Shown here: positions 43,756 to 51,950 of the stretch, piece by piece | How positions within the stretch are numbered: the stretch's first letter is position 1 | How the letters are laid out: each line of letters begins with the position of its first letter | Assembly (NCBI RefSeq): GCF_000969645.2 | Contig: NZ_CP014222.1 | Span: 248,001 to 312,000 of the forward strand | Length of the DNA stretch: 64,000 bases | Direction of reading: 5' to 3' | Origin: Janthinobacterium sp. B9-8 | GTDB lineage: Bacteria > Pseudomonadota > Gammaproteobacteria > Burkholderiales > Chitinibacteraceae | Notes under the pieces: model-generated | The model's input: only the letters and a program-made list of their open reading frames with translations | What the model was told of the DNA's origin: nothing | The model's database searches: none | Translations under genes and position numbers: made by a program

Positions 43756-44667
43756 ATGAAACTTCTCGCTTTAAAAATTGATGTCGACACCTATCGCGGC
43801 ACCCGCGAAGGCGTGCCCCGCCTTGTTGAATTGCTACAGCGTTTGGGCGCAGATGCCACCTTCTTATTTAGCCTGGGGCCAGATCACACTGGCCGCGCGA
43901 TTAAACGCGTTTTCCGCCCCGGCTTTATGAAAAAAGTATCGCGCACCTCGGTGGTAGAGCACTACGGTATTCAAACCCTGCTCTACGGCACGCTCTTGCC
44001 CGGCCCGGATATTGGTCGCCGCTGTGCAGATATTTTACGAAGCGTGGCTGCTGATGGTTTTGAAGTCGGCATTCACACTTGGGATCACATCAAATGGCAA
44101 GACTATGTGGCAGGCGAATCCGCCGCATGGACGCGCGAGCAAATCGATTTAGCCGCAGCGCGTTTTGCCGAAGTATTCGGCACACCCGCTAAAACCCACG
44201 GCGCAGCGGGTTGGCAAATGAACCCAGAAGCCTATCGCCACCAGCAGCGCATGGCTTTAACTTATGCCTCGGATACACGCGGCACCCATCCATTCTGGCC
44301 CGTGGTAAAGGGTGAACCAGTACGCTGTGTGCAGTTACCTACCACCTTGCCAACGCTGGATGAATTGATCGGTGTGGGTGATTTAACGCCAGAGAATGTG
44401 CACGAGCATCTGCTCAAACTCACCGCCGCCGAGCCAGAATTCGGCCACGTCTACACCCTGCACGCCGAGCTGGAAGGCATGAAATTACTGCCTACTTTTG
44501 AGCGCCTGCTCCAAGGCTGGCTGGCTCAGGGCTATAAGCTGGTCTCAACTCTCGAGCTATTTAATGCACTTGATACCAGCACCCTGCCATATCACAGCGT
44601 AGAAATGGGCGAGCTGGAAGGCCGTAGTGGCACGCTAGCACTGCAAGGGCCAAGGTTTCCTGCTTAG
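43756..44667 (+). CDS. ArnD-like polysaccharide deacetylase family enzyme
   Basis: 303 residues, close in length and sequence pattern to ArnD, the 4-deoxy-4-formamido-L-arabinose-phosphoundecaprenol deformylase (about 296). Signatures: KIDVDTYRGTREGVPRL with metal Asp residues (residues 9 and 11), FLFSLGPDHTGR, VGIHTWDHIKWQ with His ligands, GAAGWQMNPEA, SDTRGTHPFWP and HVYTLHAELEG. ArnD acts on lipid-linked aminoarabinose used for lipid A. No arnA, arnB, arnC or arnT is near, so the substrate may differ. It lies in a probable operon with a PilZ receptor and a lipid-binding-fold protein. Confidence 0.85.
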   Translation: MKLLALKIDVDTYRGTREGVPRLVELLQRLGADATFLFSLGPDHTGRAIKRVFRPGFMKKVSRTSVVEHYGIQTLLYGTLLPGPDIGRRCADILRSVAADGFEVGIHTWDHIKWQDYVAGESAAWTREQIDLAAARFAEVFGTPAKTHGAAGWQMNPEAYRHQQRMALTYASDTRGTHPFWPVVKGEPVRCVQLPTTLPTLDELIGVGDLTPENVHEHLLKLTAAEPEFGHVYTLHAELEGMKLLPTFERLLQGWLAQGYKLVSTLELFNALDTSTLPYHSVEMGELEGRSGTLALQGPRFPA

Positions 44668-44700
44668 GAATATATTTTAAAATTTGCTGGTGTTTCATTC

Positions 44701-45279
44701 ATGACGTCCATTTTGCTTAAAGCTCCGCGGCTTGCATTACGTGATTTTCAAAGTACTGATCTCGATGAGGTGCATGCATATGCAGAGGATGAGCGGGTAG
44801 TTATTCATCAAGAGTGGGGCCCAAATAGCCTTGAACAAACACGTTCTTTTGTGGAAAGTTGTGTGGCTGAGCCACGCCACCCCGTGCGCCGTAGCTTTAA
44901 TCTGGCTGTAGTCTTGGCGGATGGCAGCCTGATTGGAGGTTGCTTAGCCTCGGTGGATACTGAGGGCTATGCGGCGGAGATTGGGTATTCATTTCACCCT
45001 AAATATTGGGGGAAAGGCTACGCCAGCGAAGCGGTGCACTGCTTATTGCAGTTTTTGTGGCTAGATCTTGGCCTGCATCGTGTTTCTGCATCTTGCCGGC
45101 CTGAAAATTCTGCCTCTATTGCCCTGCTACAGCGTGCAGGTTTTAGGCTTGAGGGACAGCTCCGCGAGCATAAATTTATTAGAGGGCATTACCGGGATTC
45201 GTTAATTTGGGGGCGGCTAGCTGGAGACGAAGTGCATGAAGGTACTGTTCTTACTGCCTTCTCAAAGTTGGATCGATGA
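44701..45279 (+). CDS. GNAT-family acetyltransferase (RimJ/RimL-like)
   Basis: 192 residues. The acetyl-CoA site is visible in AEIGYSFHPKYWGKGYASEAV (about 90-110), and the C-terminal RPENSASIALLQRAGFRLEGQLREH motif is typical of RimJ-like enzymes. The N-terminus starts LKAPRLALRDFQSTDLDEVHAYAEDE. The acetylated target is unknown; family members modify ribosomal protein N-termini, antibiotics or amino acids. It follows the ArnD-like gene by 33 bp on the same strand and may end that operon. Confidence 0.87.
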   Translation: MTSILLKAPRLALRDFQSTDLDEVHAYAEDERVVIHQEWGPNSLEQTRSFVESCVAEPRHPVRRSFNLAVVLADGSLIGGCLASVDTEGYAAEIGYSFHPKYWGKGYASEAVHCLLQFLWLDLGLHRVSASCRPENSASIALLQRAGFRLEGQLREHKFIRGHYRDSLIWGRLAGDEVHEGTVLTAFSKLDR

Positions 45280-45310
45280 TGGTGCCAAGCTATCCATGCT
45301 CATTTTTCCC

Positions 45311-45341
45311 TTGCGCTGGAGTGCACTCCAGCTTTTATGCT
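45311..45341 (+). promoter_or_regulatory. MerR-type operator-promoter
   Basis: TTGCGC (45311-45316) and TATGCT (45336-45341) are separated by 19 bases, the over-long spacer that MerR proteins correct by twisting DNA. The spacer holds a perfect 18-bp palindrome GCTGGAGTGCACTCCAGC (45315-45332). Transcription would start about 45348, almost at the ATG of the regulator gene. Confidence 0.85.
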
Positions 45342-45348
45342 GATGGCC

Positions 45349-45738
45349 ATGGTGACCTTATCCATTTCTGACGTTGCAATGCGCAGTGGTTTATCGATGG
45401 ATACGCTGCGTTATTACGAGAAAATCGGCCTGATCGATGCGGTGCCGCGTGCCTTAAATGGCCAGCGCCGTTATCGGGAGGACGATTTGCACTGGATCGA
45501 TTTTTTGCTGCGTTTACGTGCTACCGGCATGGGCATCGCTGATATGCAACGCTACGCCCGCTTACGGCGGGAAGGGCAAACGCTGGCAAGTGTGGTGCCG
45601 CGGCGTGAAATGCTGGAAACGCACGCCGCAGCGCTGGCTTTGCAAATTGCCAGCTTGCAGGAAAACTTACTGCTATTGCACAGCAAAATCGCCACGTATC
45701 AGCAAATGGAAGCGTCACTCTCTTCAGAGCCGCGCTAA
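45349..45738 (+). CDS. MerR-family transcriptional regulator
   Basis: 129 residues from ATG 45349. ATGs at 45337 and 45343 lie within or just after the -10 element, so are less likely; the mRNA may be nearly leaderless. The MerR helix-turn-helix is clear (LSISDVAMRSGLSMDTLRYYEKIGLI, then RRYREDDLHWIDFLLRLRATGMGIADMQRY), with a C-terminal coiled-coil of about 30 residues. There is no Cys cluster in the C-terminal part, so it is not a metal sensor of the MerR/CueR type. Its own operator lies directly upstream, so it is autoregulated and probably drives the next gene. Confidence 0.9.
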   Translation: MVTLSISDVAMRSGLSMDTLRYYEKIGLIDAVPRALNGQRRYREDDLHWIDFLLRLRATGMGIADMQRYARLRREGQTLASVVPRREMLETHAAALALQIASLQENLLLLHSKIATYQQMEASLSSEPR

Positions 45739-45850
45739 AAACGGCCACTTCGTTGCAGCCTCTCTCGCCAAAATATCTTTTGCGTGGATATTGGATGGGC
45801 TGCCTCAAAGCGATTGTTTTTGGATGCGCTCTTCACGCAAGGAGAATGGC

Positions 45851-46615
45851 ATGCATCAGTTATCAGGCTGGAAAAAATTTAAAGAAGTTGACGACCAGGC
45901 AGGGGAGCGGGTGATTAATAGCCTGCGTGATATTGCGCCCGATCTGGGCCGCTATATTATCGAGTTTGGCTTTGGCGAAATTTATTCCCGCCCCGGGCTT
46001 TCTCTCGCGCAAAGAGAATTGGCGACCGTCGCCATGTTGTCCGCCATGGGCAATGCTGCACCACAATTAAAAGTGCATTTAGAAGCCGCCTTAAATGTGG
46101 GGCTAAGCCGCGAAGAAATCATCGAAGTGCTGATCCAGACTGCGGTTTACGCGGGTTTTCCTGCTGCGCTCAATGCCGTGTTTGCAGCAAAAGAAATCTT
46201 TGCTCAATACCACGCACCAAGCCGCCCACTGGCTCCACTGGCTGTTGCCAAAGCGTTTGTCGCAGGATTTATCGCAGGTCAGCCGCCTTTAGATTATCTA
46301 AGCGAAGCCATAAGCTGGCATATTCCGGGTGATCGCCAAATTGTGCCTTGGGCCGGGCTTTGGCAAGGGCGTGCAGAGGTCGGGCAATGCCTACGGCAGA
46401 TCGCAGCAGCGGGCCAAGCCACGCAATTTGTGATTGATCGCTGGTACGACGGCGAAAACGAAGCGCTCGCGCGTGGGCATTTCGCTTGGCAATACAAGAA
46501 TGGCCACGCCTATCAAGGCGCATTTGTGATGCGCTTTGTGGTGAGAGATGGTGAGATACAAAGTTACGAGATGTTTGAAGATAGCTTCGGCATTGCACGG
46601 GCGTGGCAAGCTTAG
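45851..46615 (+). CDS. Carboxymuconolactone decarboxylase-like protein fused to a SnoaL-like domain
   Basis: 254 residues from ATG 45851, with AAGGAG six bases upstream. The first half is carboxymuconolactone decarboxylase/AhpD-like (LAQRELATVAMLSAMGNAAPQLKVHLEAALNVG ... EIIEVLIQTAVYAGFPAALNA), but it lacks the CxxC of AhpD peroxidases. The second half (about 140-254) looks like a SnoaL/NTF2-type alpha-beta barrel (PLDYLSEAISWHIPG, FVIDRWYDGENEALARGHFAWQYKNGHAY). The fusion suggests a small-molecule enzyme of unknown substrate. It lies 112 bp after the MerR gene and is the likely target of that regulator. Confidence 0.82.
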   Translation: MHQLSGWKKFKEVDDQAGERVINSLRDIAPDLGRYIIEFGFGEIYSRPGLSLAQRELATVAMLSAMGNAAPQLKVHLEAALNVGLSREEIIEVLIQTAVYAGFPAALNAVFAAKEIFAQYHAPSRPLAPLAVAKAFVAGFIAGQPPLDYLSEAISWHIPGDRQIVPWAGLWQGRAEVGQCLRQIAAAGQATQFVIDRWYDGENEALARGHFAWQYKNGHAYQGAFVMRFVVRDGEIQSYEMFEDSFGIARAWQA

Positions 46616-46662
46616 GGAGAGTGTGTGCCGTGGCCAATTCTATCAACTTATATCTGTGCCTT

Positions 46663-46724
46663 TCGTAGGGCGGGTGAAACCCGCGAGCGGTATTGAAAAA
46701 TACGCGGGTTTACCCGCCCTACGA
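46663..46724. repeat. Palindromic intergenic repeat TCGTAGGGCGGGTGAAACCCGCG, copy 1
   Basis: Arms at 46663-46685 and 46703-46724 around GAGCGGTATTGAAAAATA. Almost the same sequence recurs at 57671-57732. Confidence 0.8.
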
Positions 46725-46797
46725 TGGTTTAATACTTGCCCTAGCAGCTGGCGAAGTTGGCAGGATTGGGAGTGCCCCCCTCAGCCTCAAACCATGG

Positions 46798-46822
46798 ACA
46801 GCGCTTAGTTTTTAAGCGCTGT
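46798..46822. other. Hairpin across the stop codon of the beta-lactamase gene
   Basis: ACAGCGCTTA / TAAGCGCTGT, 10-bp perfect stem, five-base loop, no T tract on either strand. Confidence 0.5.
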
Positions 46823-47989
46823 CTGCTGATCCAATTGGCTTAATATTTGATAAGCCGCCATCACCCGTGGTGGAATTGGATAGTTTTTATTGGCTAGAAT
46901 CACAATGCCGATTTTCATGGAGGGAATAAAAGCCGCATAGGCAGCAAAGCCATTGGTGGAGCCGGTTTTATTAATCCACGCCATGCTTTGTGGTGCTAAA
47001 ACGGGGGTGATTTTACTCGCTGCATTGGCTTCATAAGCCATAGCATCTCTATTACCTGTTAATAATTTATTTAATTCTACAGGATAAGCGTATTGCTCCC
47101 AGATTAAGTCTTGTATGATCCCGCCAGATTTAAAATAGCCGCTGTGGGTATTGATCAGTGCTTGTTGCACTTTATCGTTTATTTTACCTATTTGCATATT
47201 GGCATTGATATATTTAATCATATCCGCCGAGCTGGATTTTACGCCGTAGGCTTCGGATGCTAAAACACCGGGGGTGACTCTGACTGGGGCGTCTTTTTTA
47301 TTGTAGCCCTGAGCGTAATTTTTCATTTGCGCTGCGGGTACATTGACATAGCTATTAGTCATTCCTAGCTCAGGGAATAATTTCTTTTCGATGGCATCTT
47401 CAAAAGAAGTATTCATGCTTTTAGCAGTAATTAAGCCAAGCAGGCCAATGCTGGGGTTGGAATAAACGCGATAAGTACCCGCCGCGTGCTTGGGCTGCCA
47501 GTTTTTAAAATAATCCATCAGCTGCTCATTATTTGTAATCTCGTCAGGCACTTGCAGCGGCAAGCCGCCAGCAGTATGCGTTGCCAGATTAAGTAGGCTG
47601 ACTTTATCAAAGGCACTGCCGCGTAAAGACGGCAAATGCTGGCTAACGCTATCGCTAAAAGAAAGCTGGCCATTGATTTGGGCATACGAGGCCAGTGTGG
47701 CGGTAAAGGTTTTACTAATTGAGCCAATTTCAAACAGCGTATCTTGGCTCACCGCCTGCTTGCCCTCTTTTGATGCTACGCCGTAATTATAAAAATAATT
47801 CTTGCCATCAATACTCACCGCAACTGCCATCCCTGGAATATTGAATTGTTTTTGTATGGGAGTGATTGCCGTGCTGACTATTTTTTGAATATAGGCTTGA
47901 TCTATATTTTCTGCTGCGTGGCTTAATGGGCTAATTACACAGCTTAAAACAGAGAGGATCTTTAATAGCTTTGTTGCTTTTCTACGCAT
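46805..47989 (-). CDS. Class C beta-lactamase (AmpC type)
   Basis: 394 residues from ATG 47989, which has AGGAAA upstream; a TTG seven codons earlier is unlikely. A Sec signal ends near SHAA. Active-site motifs are SISK (Ser90, Lys93), YSN (Tyr176, Asn178) and KTG (Lys341, in INKTGSTNGFAAYAAFIP), the class C set. The YSN tyrosine and the KTGSTNGF box argue for a true AmpC rather than an esterase. The enzyme hydrolyses cephalosporins in the periplasm. There is no divergent ampR, so classical AmpR induction at this locus is not expected; expression may be constitutive or controlled elsewhere. Confidence 0.93.
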   Translation of the reverse strand: MRRKATKLLKILSVLSCVISPLSHAAENIDQAYIQKIVSTAITPIQKQFNIPGMAVAVSIDGKNYFYNYGVASKEGKQAVSQDTLFEIGSISKTFTATLASYAQINGQLSFSDSVSQHLPSLRGSAFDKVSLLNLATHTAGGLPLQVPDEITNNEQLMDYFKNWQPKHAAGTYRVYSNPSIGLLGLITAKSMNTSFEDAIEKKLFPELGMTNSYVNVPAAQMKNYAQGYNKKDAPVRVTPGVLASEAYGVKSSSADMIKYINANMQIGKINDKVQQALINTHSGYFKSGGIIQDLIWEQYAYPVELNKLLTGNRDAMAYEANAASKITPVLAPQSMAWINKTGSTNGFAAYAAFIPSMKIGIVILANKNYPIPPRVMAAYQILSQLDQQTALKN

Positions 47990-48248
47990 GAGTTTATTTC
48001 CTGTTCTCAAAATGAATAATGTGTTTTATGAAGATAGTGCTGGCATTTTAGACAGATGCGTATATCGCGGCATGGTATTTAATTACATAATTTTATGTGG
48101 GTTACACTGCGGGTTACACTTTGTTAATGGCACCTTAAGTTGAAGGCGCTTTGCTTATTTTGATGCTCACTTTTTATATTAACTTGGATATGCTGATAGA
48201 CTATTAAAGCGAGCTAAATATAATCCTTCATTGTCATCAGGTGCGTTT

Positions 48249-49016
48249 ATGCAAAGTCTTCACGGTAAAGTGGTGCTCATTACGGGGGGAACCACGGGAA
48301 TTGGTTTGGCTGCCGCAAAGGCGTTTGTTGCGTGTGGCGCTAAGGTGGTGGTGGCCGCGCGTAATGGTGAGCAAGGGGCGGCGGCGGAGCTAGAACTTCG
48401 CACACTGGGGGACGCCGTGTTTCATGGCTGCGATGTGATAGATCCATTGTCCGTTGCCGCCTTAGTCAGCTTTACTATCGAGCACTATGGTCAGCTGGAT
48501 GCCGCTGTTAATAGCGCGGCATGCGATACGCGCCCGATCCCGACTCATGAAATGTCTTTTGAAGATGCCAGCAAGACCGTATCGACGGATGTTTTAGGCG
48601 TCTTTAACTGCATGAAGTATCAAATTGAGGCCATGCTGCACTTGGGGGGCGGCACGATTGTGAATGTGTCATCGCTGAATGGCTTGTCAGGTGCGCCGAC
48701 TGCTGCGGTGTACAGCGCGGCAAAGCACGCTGTGATTGGGCTGACTCGCTCGACGGCAAGGGAATATATCGGGCGAGGCGTGCGGATTAATGCTGTTTGT
48801 CCCGGCGCGACTGAAACACCGCGTCGCGAGCGTCGCACGGCGCATCTCTCTGAGGATCAATTGCTTGAGCATCAGACGCAGCTAGCGCAAGCCATCCCTA
48901 TAGGCAGGCTCGCAAAAGCCGACGAAATTGCCAACGCCATTCTCTGGTTAAGCACCGCCGCATCGTCTTATGTGGTTGGGCATAGTCTTGTGGTGGATGG
49001 TGGCTTGCACGCTTGA
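48249..49016 (+). CDS. Short-chain dehydrogenase/reductase
   Basis: 255 residues from ATG 48249. The classical SDR fold is present: NAD(P) motif TGGTTGIG (about 12-19), the ADH-type NSAA variant of NNAG, active-site Ser141/142 and YSAAK (Tyr155, Lys159), and the PGATETP loop. The C-terminal LSTAASSYVVGHSLVVDGG is typical. The substrate is unknown. A TTG at 48231 would add six residues with no ribosome site. The hydrolase gene that follows starts about 50 bp after its stop. Confidence 0.9.
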   Translation: MQSLHGKVVLITGGTTGIGLAAAKAFVACGAKVVVAARNGEQGAAAELELRTLGDAVFHGCDVIDPLSVAALVSFTIEHYGQLDAAVNSAACDTRPIPTHEMSFEDASKTVSTDVLGVFNCMKYQIEAMLHLGGGTIVNVSSLNGLSGAPTAAVYSAAKHAVIGLTRSTAREYIGRGVRINAVCPGATETPRRERRTAHLSEDQLLEHQTQLAQAIPIGRLAKADEIANAILWLSTAASSYVVGHSLVVDGGLHA

Positions 49017-49065
49017 ACTCAAAGACTGCTTTTTGTGGATACATTATTTACGGAGTATTACATCG

Positions 49066-49755
49066 GTGACGCTCGTTCTGTTACCTGGAATGGATGGTAC
49101 AGGCCAATTGTTTGCATCATTTATTGCAGCTCTTGGGACTGGGTATAATGTGAAGGTTGTTGTTTTCCCTCCAGCTGAGCCTTTAGGCTATAAAGAGCTT
49201 GAGCAGATCGCCCGTGCAGCACTTCCCATTGATGGGCCCTATATTATTCTTGGCGAATCATTCTCTGGCCCTATTGCCGTGTCTCTTGCTGCCTCTGGCT
49301 CACCGAATCTTAAAGGTTTGATTTTGTGCTGCTCGTTTTTGAGCAACCCTCGTCCAATATTTTCAGCTTTTCACTCACTGATTATGATTCTTCCACGGGT
49401 TCCTGTGAGTCTGCTCGCTCGGGTTTTGTTTGGGCGTTTTATCACGAGAGAATTACAAGTGGCGCTTACTCAGGCTCTTTCGCTAGTATCGCTATCGGTT
49501 ATACGAGCTAGGCTGCAGGCTGTGCTGGCTATTAACGTTTCAAGTCAGTTGTCTGTGGTTAAAGTGCCCGTGCTGTATCTACGCGCGTCGCGCGATCAAG
49601 TTGTCCCCGCCAGTGCTTCAGCTCTGATTGCCAAGCTCAATCCGCGTACTCGTATTATCGAGTTGGTGGCACCACACTGTCTGTTGCAAGCTTTCCCGAT
49701 TAAGGCTGCTCAGGAGGTCAATACTTTCGTGCGTGAACTTCAGAGTGGGTTTTAA
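49066..49755 (+). CDS. Alpha/beta hydrolase
   Basis: About 229 residues from GTG 49066, with CGGAG ten bases upstream; the longer open frame overlaps the SDR gene and is not family-like. Fold start VTLVLLPGMDGTGQLFASF, nucleophile elbow GESFSG (Ser), acid in RASRDQVVPASA and His in APHCLLQAFP. The central part has hydrophobic cap helices. The substrate is unknown; the family includes esterases and thioesterases. Possibly co-transcribed with the SDR gene. Confidence 0.82.
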   Translation: MTLVLLPGMDGTGQLFASFIAALGTGYNVKVVVFPPAEPLGYKELEQIARAALPIDGPYIILGESFSGPIAVSLAASGSPNLKGLILCCSFLSNPRPIFSAFHSLIMILPRVPVSLLARVLFGRFITRELQVALTQALSLVSLSVIRARLQAVLAINVSSQLSVVKVPVLYLRASRDQVVPASASALIAKLNPRTRIIELVAPHCLLQAFPIKAAQEVNTFVRELQSGF

Positions 49756-49950
49756 TATTTTTATTAAGTGAGTGTCTTTCAAGGTTGGAATCGCTGAGCT
49801 ACTTAACAAAGTTTTATTGAAACCTCATTGGTGTACGGGCTTGCTCGTAGTCGCAGATTTACAACAAATAATAGAAAGGCCACATCTGCCAATCCTTACG
49901 TGGGCATAATCCAGTGAATAAGTAATTAATAATAAACACAGGGGAAGGCA

Positions 49951-51588
49951 ATGAAGGGGCAAGCTGGAATGACATTACGTAGTCGATTGGTCTTGGTTGC
50001 AGGCATCACCTTGCTGGCGTTTATTATGATGGGCAGTTTGATGTTGCTGCATTTCAAGGACGAGATGCTGAGTGGCCGTAAAGATAAGGTTCGCAACTTA
50101 GCCGAATCGGCACAAACGGTGGTGGCGCATTTTGAGCAGCTTAGTCGCGATGGAAAAATGGATCAGCCCTCTGCACAAGTCGCTGCGCTGCAAGCTTTAA
50201 GAGCAATTCGTTACGACAAGAAAGAATATTTTTGGGTGAATGATGAAAGCCCAAAAATGCTGATGCACCCCATGAAGCCCGAGCTGGAAGGCAAAGACTT
50301 GTCTGCGCTGAAAGATCCTAATGGCAAGGCGCTGTTTCTTGAAATGGTGAAGGTGGTTAAAAGTGAGGGCGCAGGCTTTGTTAGCTATCAGTGGAGTAAG
50401 CCGGGTAGCACCGAGCCGGTTGATAAAATTTCTTATGTGCAAGGCTTCTCAGCTTGGGGTTGGGTGATCGGCACGGGTGTTTATATTGATGATGTGAATG
50501 AAAAATTCCGCAGGGTTTTATATGTGCTCTTGCCATTGGGTTTATTGATGATGGCGCTGGTGACGTTGACGCTGATATTGCTGGGGCGCTCTTTATTTAA
50601 GCTATTGGGGTGTGAGCCGCAGGAAGCCGTTGCGCTGGCCAGAAGTGTGGCGAGTGGCCATCTTGATCAAAACGTGGTCTGTAAGGCCGAAGATAAAGAT
50701 AGCTTGATGGCTAGCCTGCGGGATATGCAGCAAACCTTACGCGCTATGATCGGCGAGGTGATTAGCGGCGCTGGGCAAATGAGTACGGCGGCGAGCAGTT
50801 TAAGTGATCGCTCGGCCGAAGTGGCCCGTCGCTCTAATGAGCAGAGCGAATCGGCATCGTCGATGGCAGCGTCGGTAGAGGAAATGTCGGTGTCGATTGA
50901 TCATGTCACCGCGAACACCAATGATGCCCGTGGCTTGGCCGAATCGGCCAGAGAGATGTCGGGCCGTGGTGCGGTGGTGATTCATCGTGCCACATCCGAG
51001 GTGCACAAAATTGCCGAGCTGGTAAAGGGATCGGCGGTAAGGATTGAGGAGTTGGGCCGCCAGTCCGACAAGATCACCTCGATTGTTGGCACGATTAAGG
51101 ATATTGCCGATCAAACGAATTTGCTGGCGCTCAATGCCGCGATTGAAGCGGCAAGGGCAGGCGAGCAGGGCCGTGGCTTTGCCGTGGTGGCCGATGAAGT
51201 GCGTAAGTTGGCTGAGCGCACTAGCCAATCCACGGTGGAAATTGCTGCGATGGTTGGGCAGATTCAATCCGGCACGCGGGAAGCGATTGTGCAAATGGAA
51301 AGTGGTGTGCAGCAAGCGAATGCCAGCGTACTGTTGGCTAATGAGGCGGGAACAGCCATCGAAGATATTCGTAGCGGGGCAGAGCAAGTGCGGAGTGTGG
51401 TCGATAGCATCAGCAGCGCCATCCGTGAGCAAAGCATGGCCACTACAGAAATCGCCAAGGCGGTGGAGCAGATCGCTCAGAGAGCAGAAGTAGAAGCGCG
51501 TGAAATTCAGCTCAGCGCCCGCTCTGCACAAGATTTACAAAATTTATCTGCCCATTTGCATCAGTCGGTGCAGCGGTTTATTTTGTAA
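49951..51588 (+). CDS. Methyl-accepting chemotaxis protein with single Cache domain
   Basis: 545 residues. A membrane helix near 12-32, a periplasmic sCache_2 domain (about 35-180, [29 protein letters not shown] and [14 protein letters not shown]), a second helix (about 188-210), HAMP, and a signalling domain with the conserved tip ([38 protein letters not shown]). sCache_2 receptors bind small carboxylates such as pyruvate or propionate; the ligand here is not shown. There is no CheR-tethering pentapeptide at the C-terminus. GGGGAAGG precedes the ATG. No che genes are near. Confidence 0.95.
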   Translation: MKGQAGMTLRSRLVLVAGITLLAFIMMGSLMLLHFKDEMLSGRKDKVRNLAESAQTVVAHFEQLSRDGKMDQPSAQVAALQALRAIRYDKKEYFWVNDESPKMLMHPMKPELEGKDLSALKDPNGKALFLEMVKVVKSEGAGFVSYQWSKPGSTEPVDKISYVQGFSAWGWVIGTGVYIDDVNEKFRRVLYVLLPLGLLMMALVTLTLILLGRSLFKLLGCEPQEAVALARSVASGHLDQNVVCKAEDKDSLMASLRDMQQTLRAMIGEVISGAGQMSTAASSLSDRSAEVARRSNEQSESASSMAASVEEMSVSIDHVTANTNDARGLAESAREMSGRGAVVIHRATSEVHKIAELVKGSAVRIEELGRQSDKITSIVGTIKDIADQTNLLALNAAIEAARAGEQGRGFAVVADEVRKLAERTSQSTVEIAAMVGQIQSGTREAIVQMESGVQQANASVLLANEAGTAIEDIRSGAEQVRSVVDSISSAIREQSMATTEIAKAVEQIAQRAEVEAREIQLSARSAQDLQNLSAHLHQSVQRFIL

Positions 51589-51659
51589 TGATCAACAGGG
51601 CTTTTACTTAGCTCCTGATTAGCAAAATCCTTCAGTTGGCTTTGATAGAGAGCCAAACC

Positions 51660-51743
51660 TTGAACCACAGAGTAAAACGAGGACACAGAGGCCACAGAGA
51701 AAATCATCGCATCTATCGTTTCTTCTGTGCTTTCTGTGGCATC
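51660..51743. repeat. CACAGAG-type intergenic repeat, copy 2
   Basis: CCACAGAGTAAAACGAGGAC ... GGCCACAGAGAAAA followed by an inverted TTTCTTCTGTGCTTTCTGTGG, so the copy is palindromic overall. Confidence 0.7.
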
Positions 51744-51814
51744 AAGGGCTCAATACCTTGCTTACTTACTGAAGGATCTTTGTCATCAGGCCTTAGCTTG
51801 AGTAAGGTCAATTT

Positions 51815-51898
51815 TATAGGGTGCAAAACGCCAAAGGCGTTACGCACCGCAACAAGCCGGCGAGCAAGGAACGCAGATTCTATGAAAAATCTGCGTTC
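51815..51898. repeat. Two adjacent intergenic hairpins
   Basis: First GGTGCAAAACGCC / GGCGTTACGCACC (two mismatches) after TTTTATAG, then a perfect 11-bp stem GAACGCAGATT / AATCTGCGTTC. The first matches the start of the hairpin at 30160. Confidence 0.6.
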
Positions 51899-51921
51899 GT
51901 GCTTGTATTAGCTTGATGCTT

Positions 51922-51946
51922 AAAAGGAGCTCTCAGAGCTCCTTTT
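51922..51946. terminator. Terminator after selU
   Basis: AAAAGGAGCTC / GAGCTCCTTTT, 11-bp perfect stem with a three-base loop. Confidence 0.82.
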
Positions 51947-51950
51947 TGCT

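Larger units (their letters stand above)
51589..51950. other. Repeat-rich gap between the chemoreceptor and selU
   Basis: No gene is supported. It holds a CACAGAG repeat pair (51660-51743), a palindrome (51815-51848), a second perfect stem GAACGCAGATT / AATCTGCGTTC (51869-51898), and the selU terminator. Confidence 0.75.

Noticed and set aside
46805..48230. An AmpR-controlled inducible ampC
   Set aside because: The divergent gene is an SDR enzyme and there is no LysR regulator between.
50800..51531. A 243-codon minus-strand frame in the chemoreceptor gene
   Set aside because: Antisense to the conserved signalling domain; composition is His/Arg-rich without any fold.
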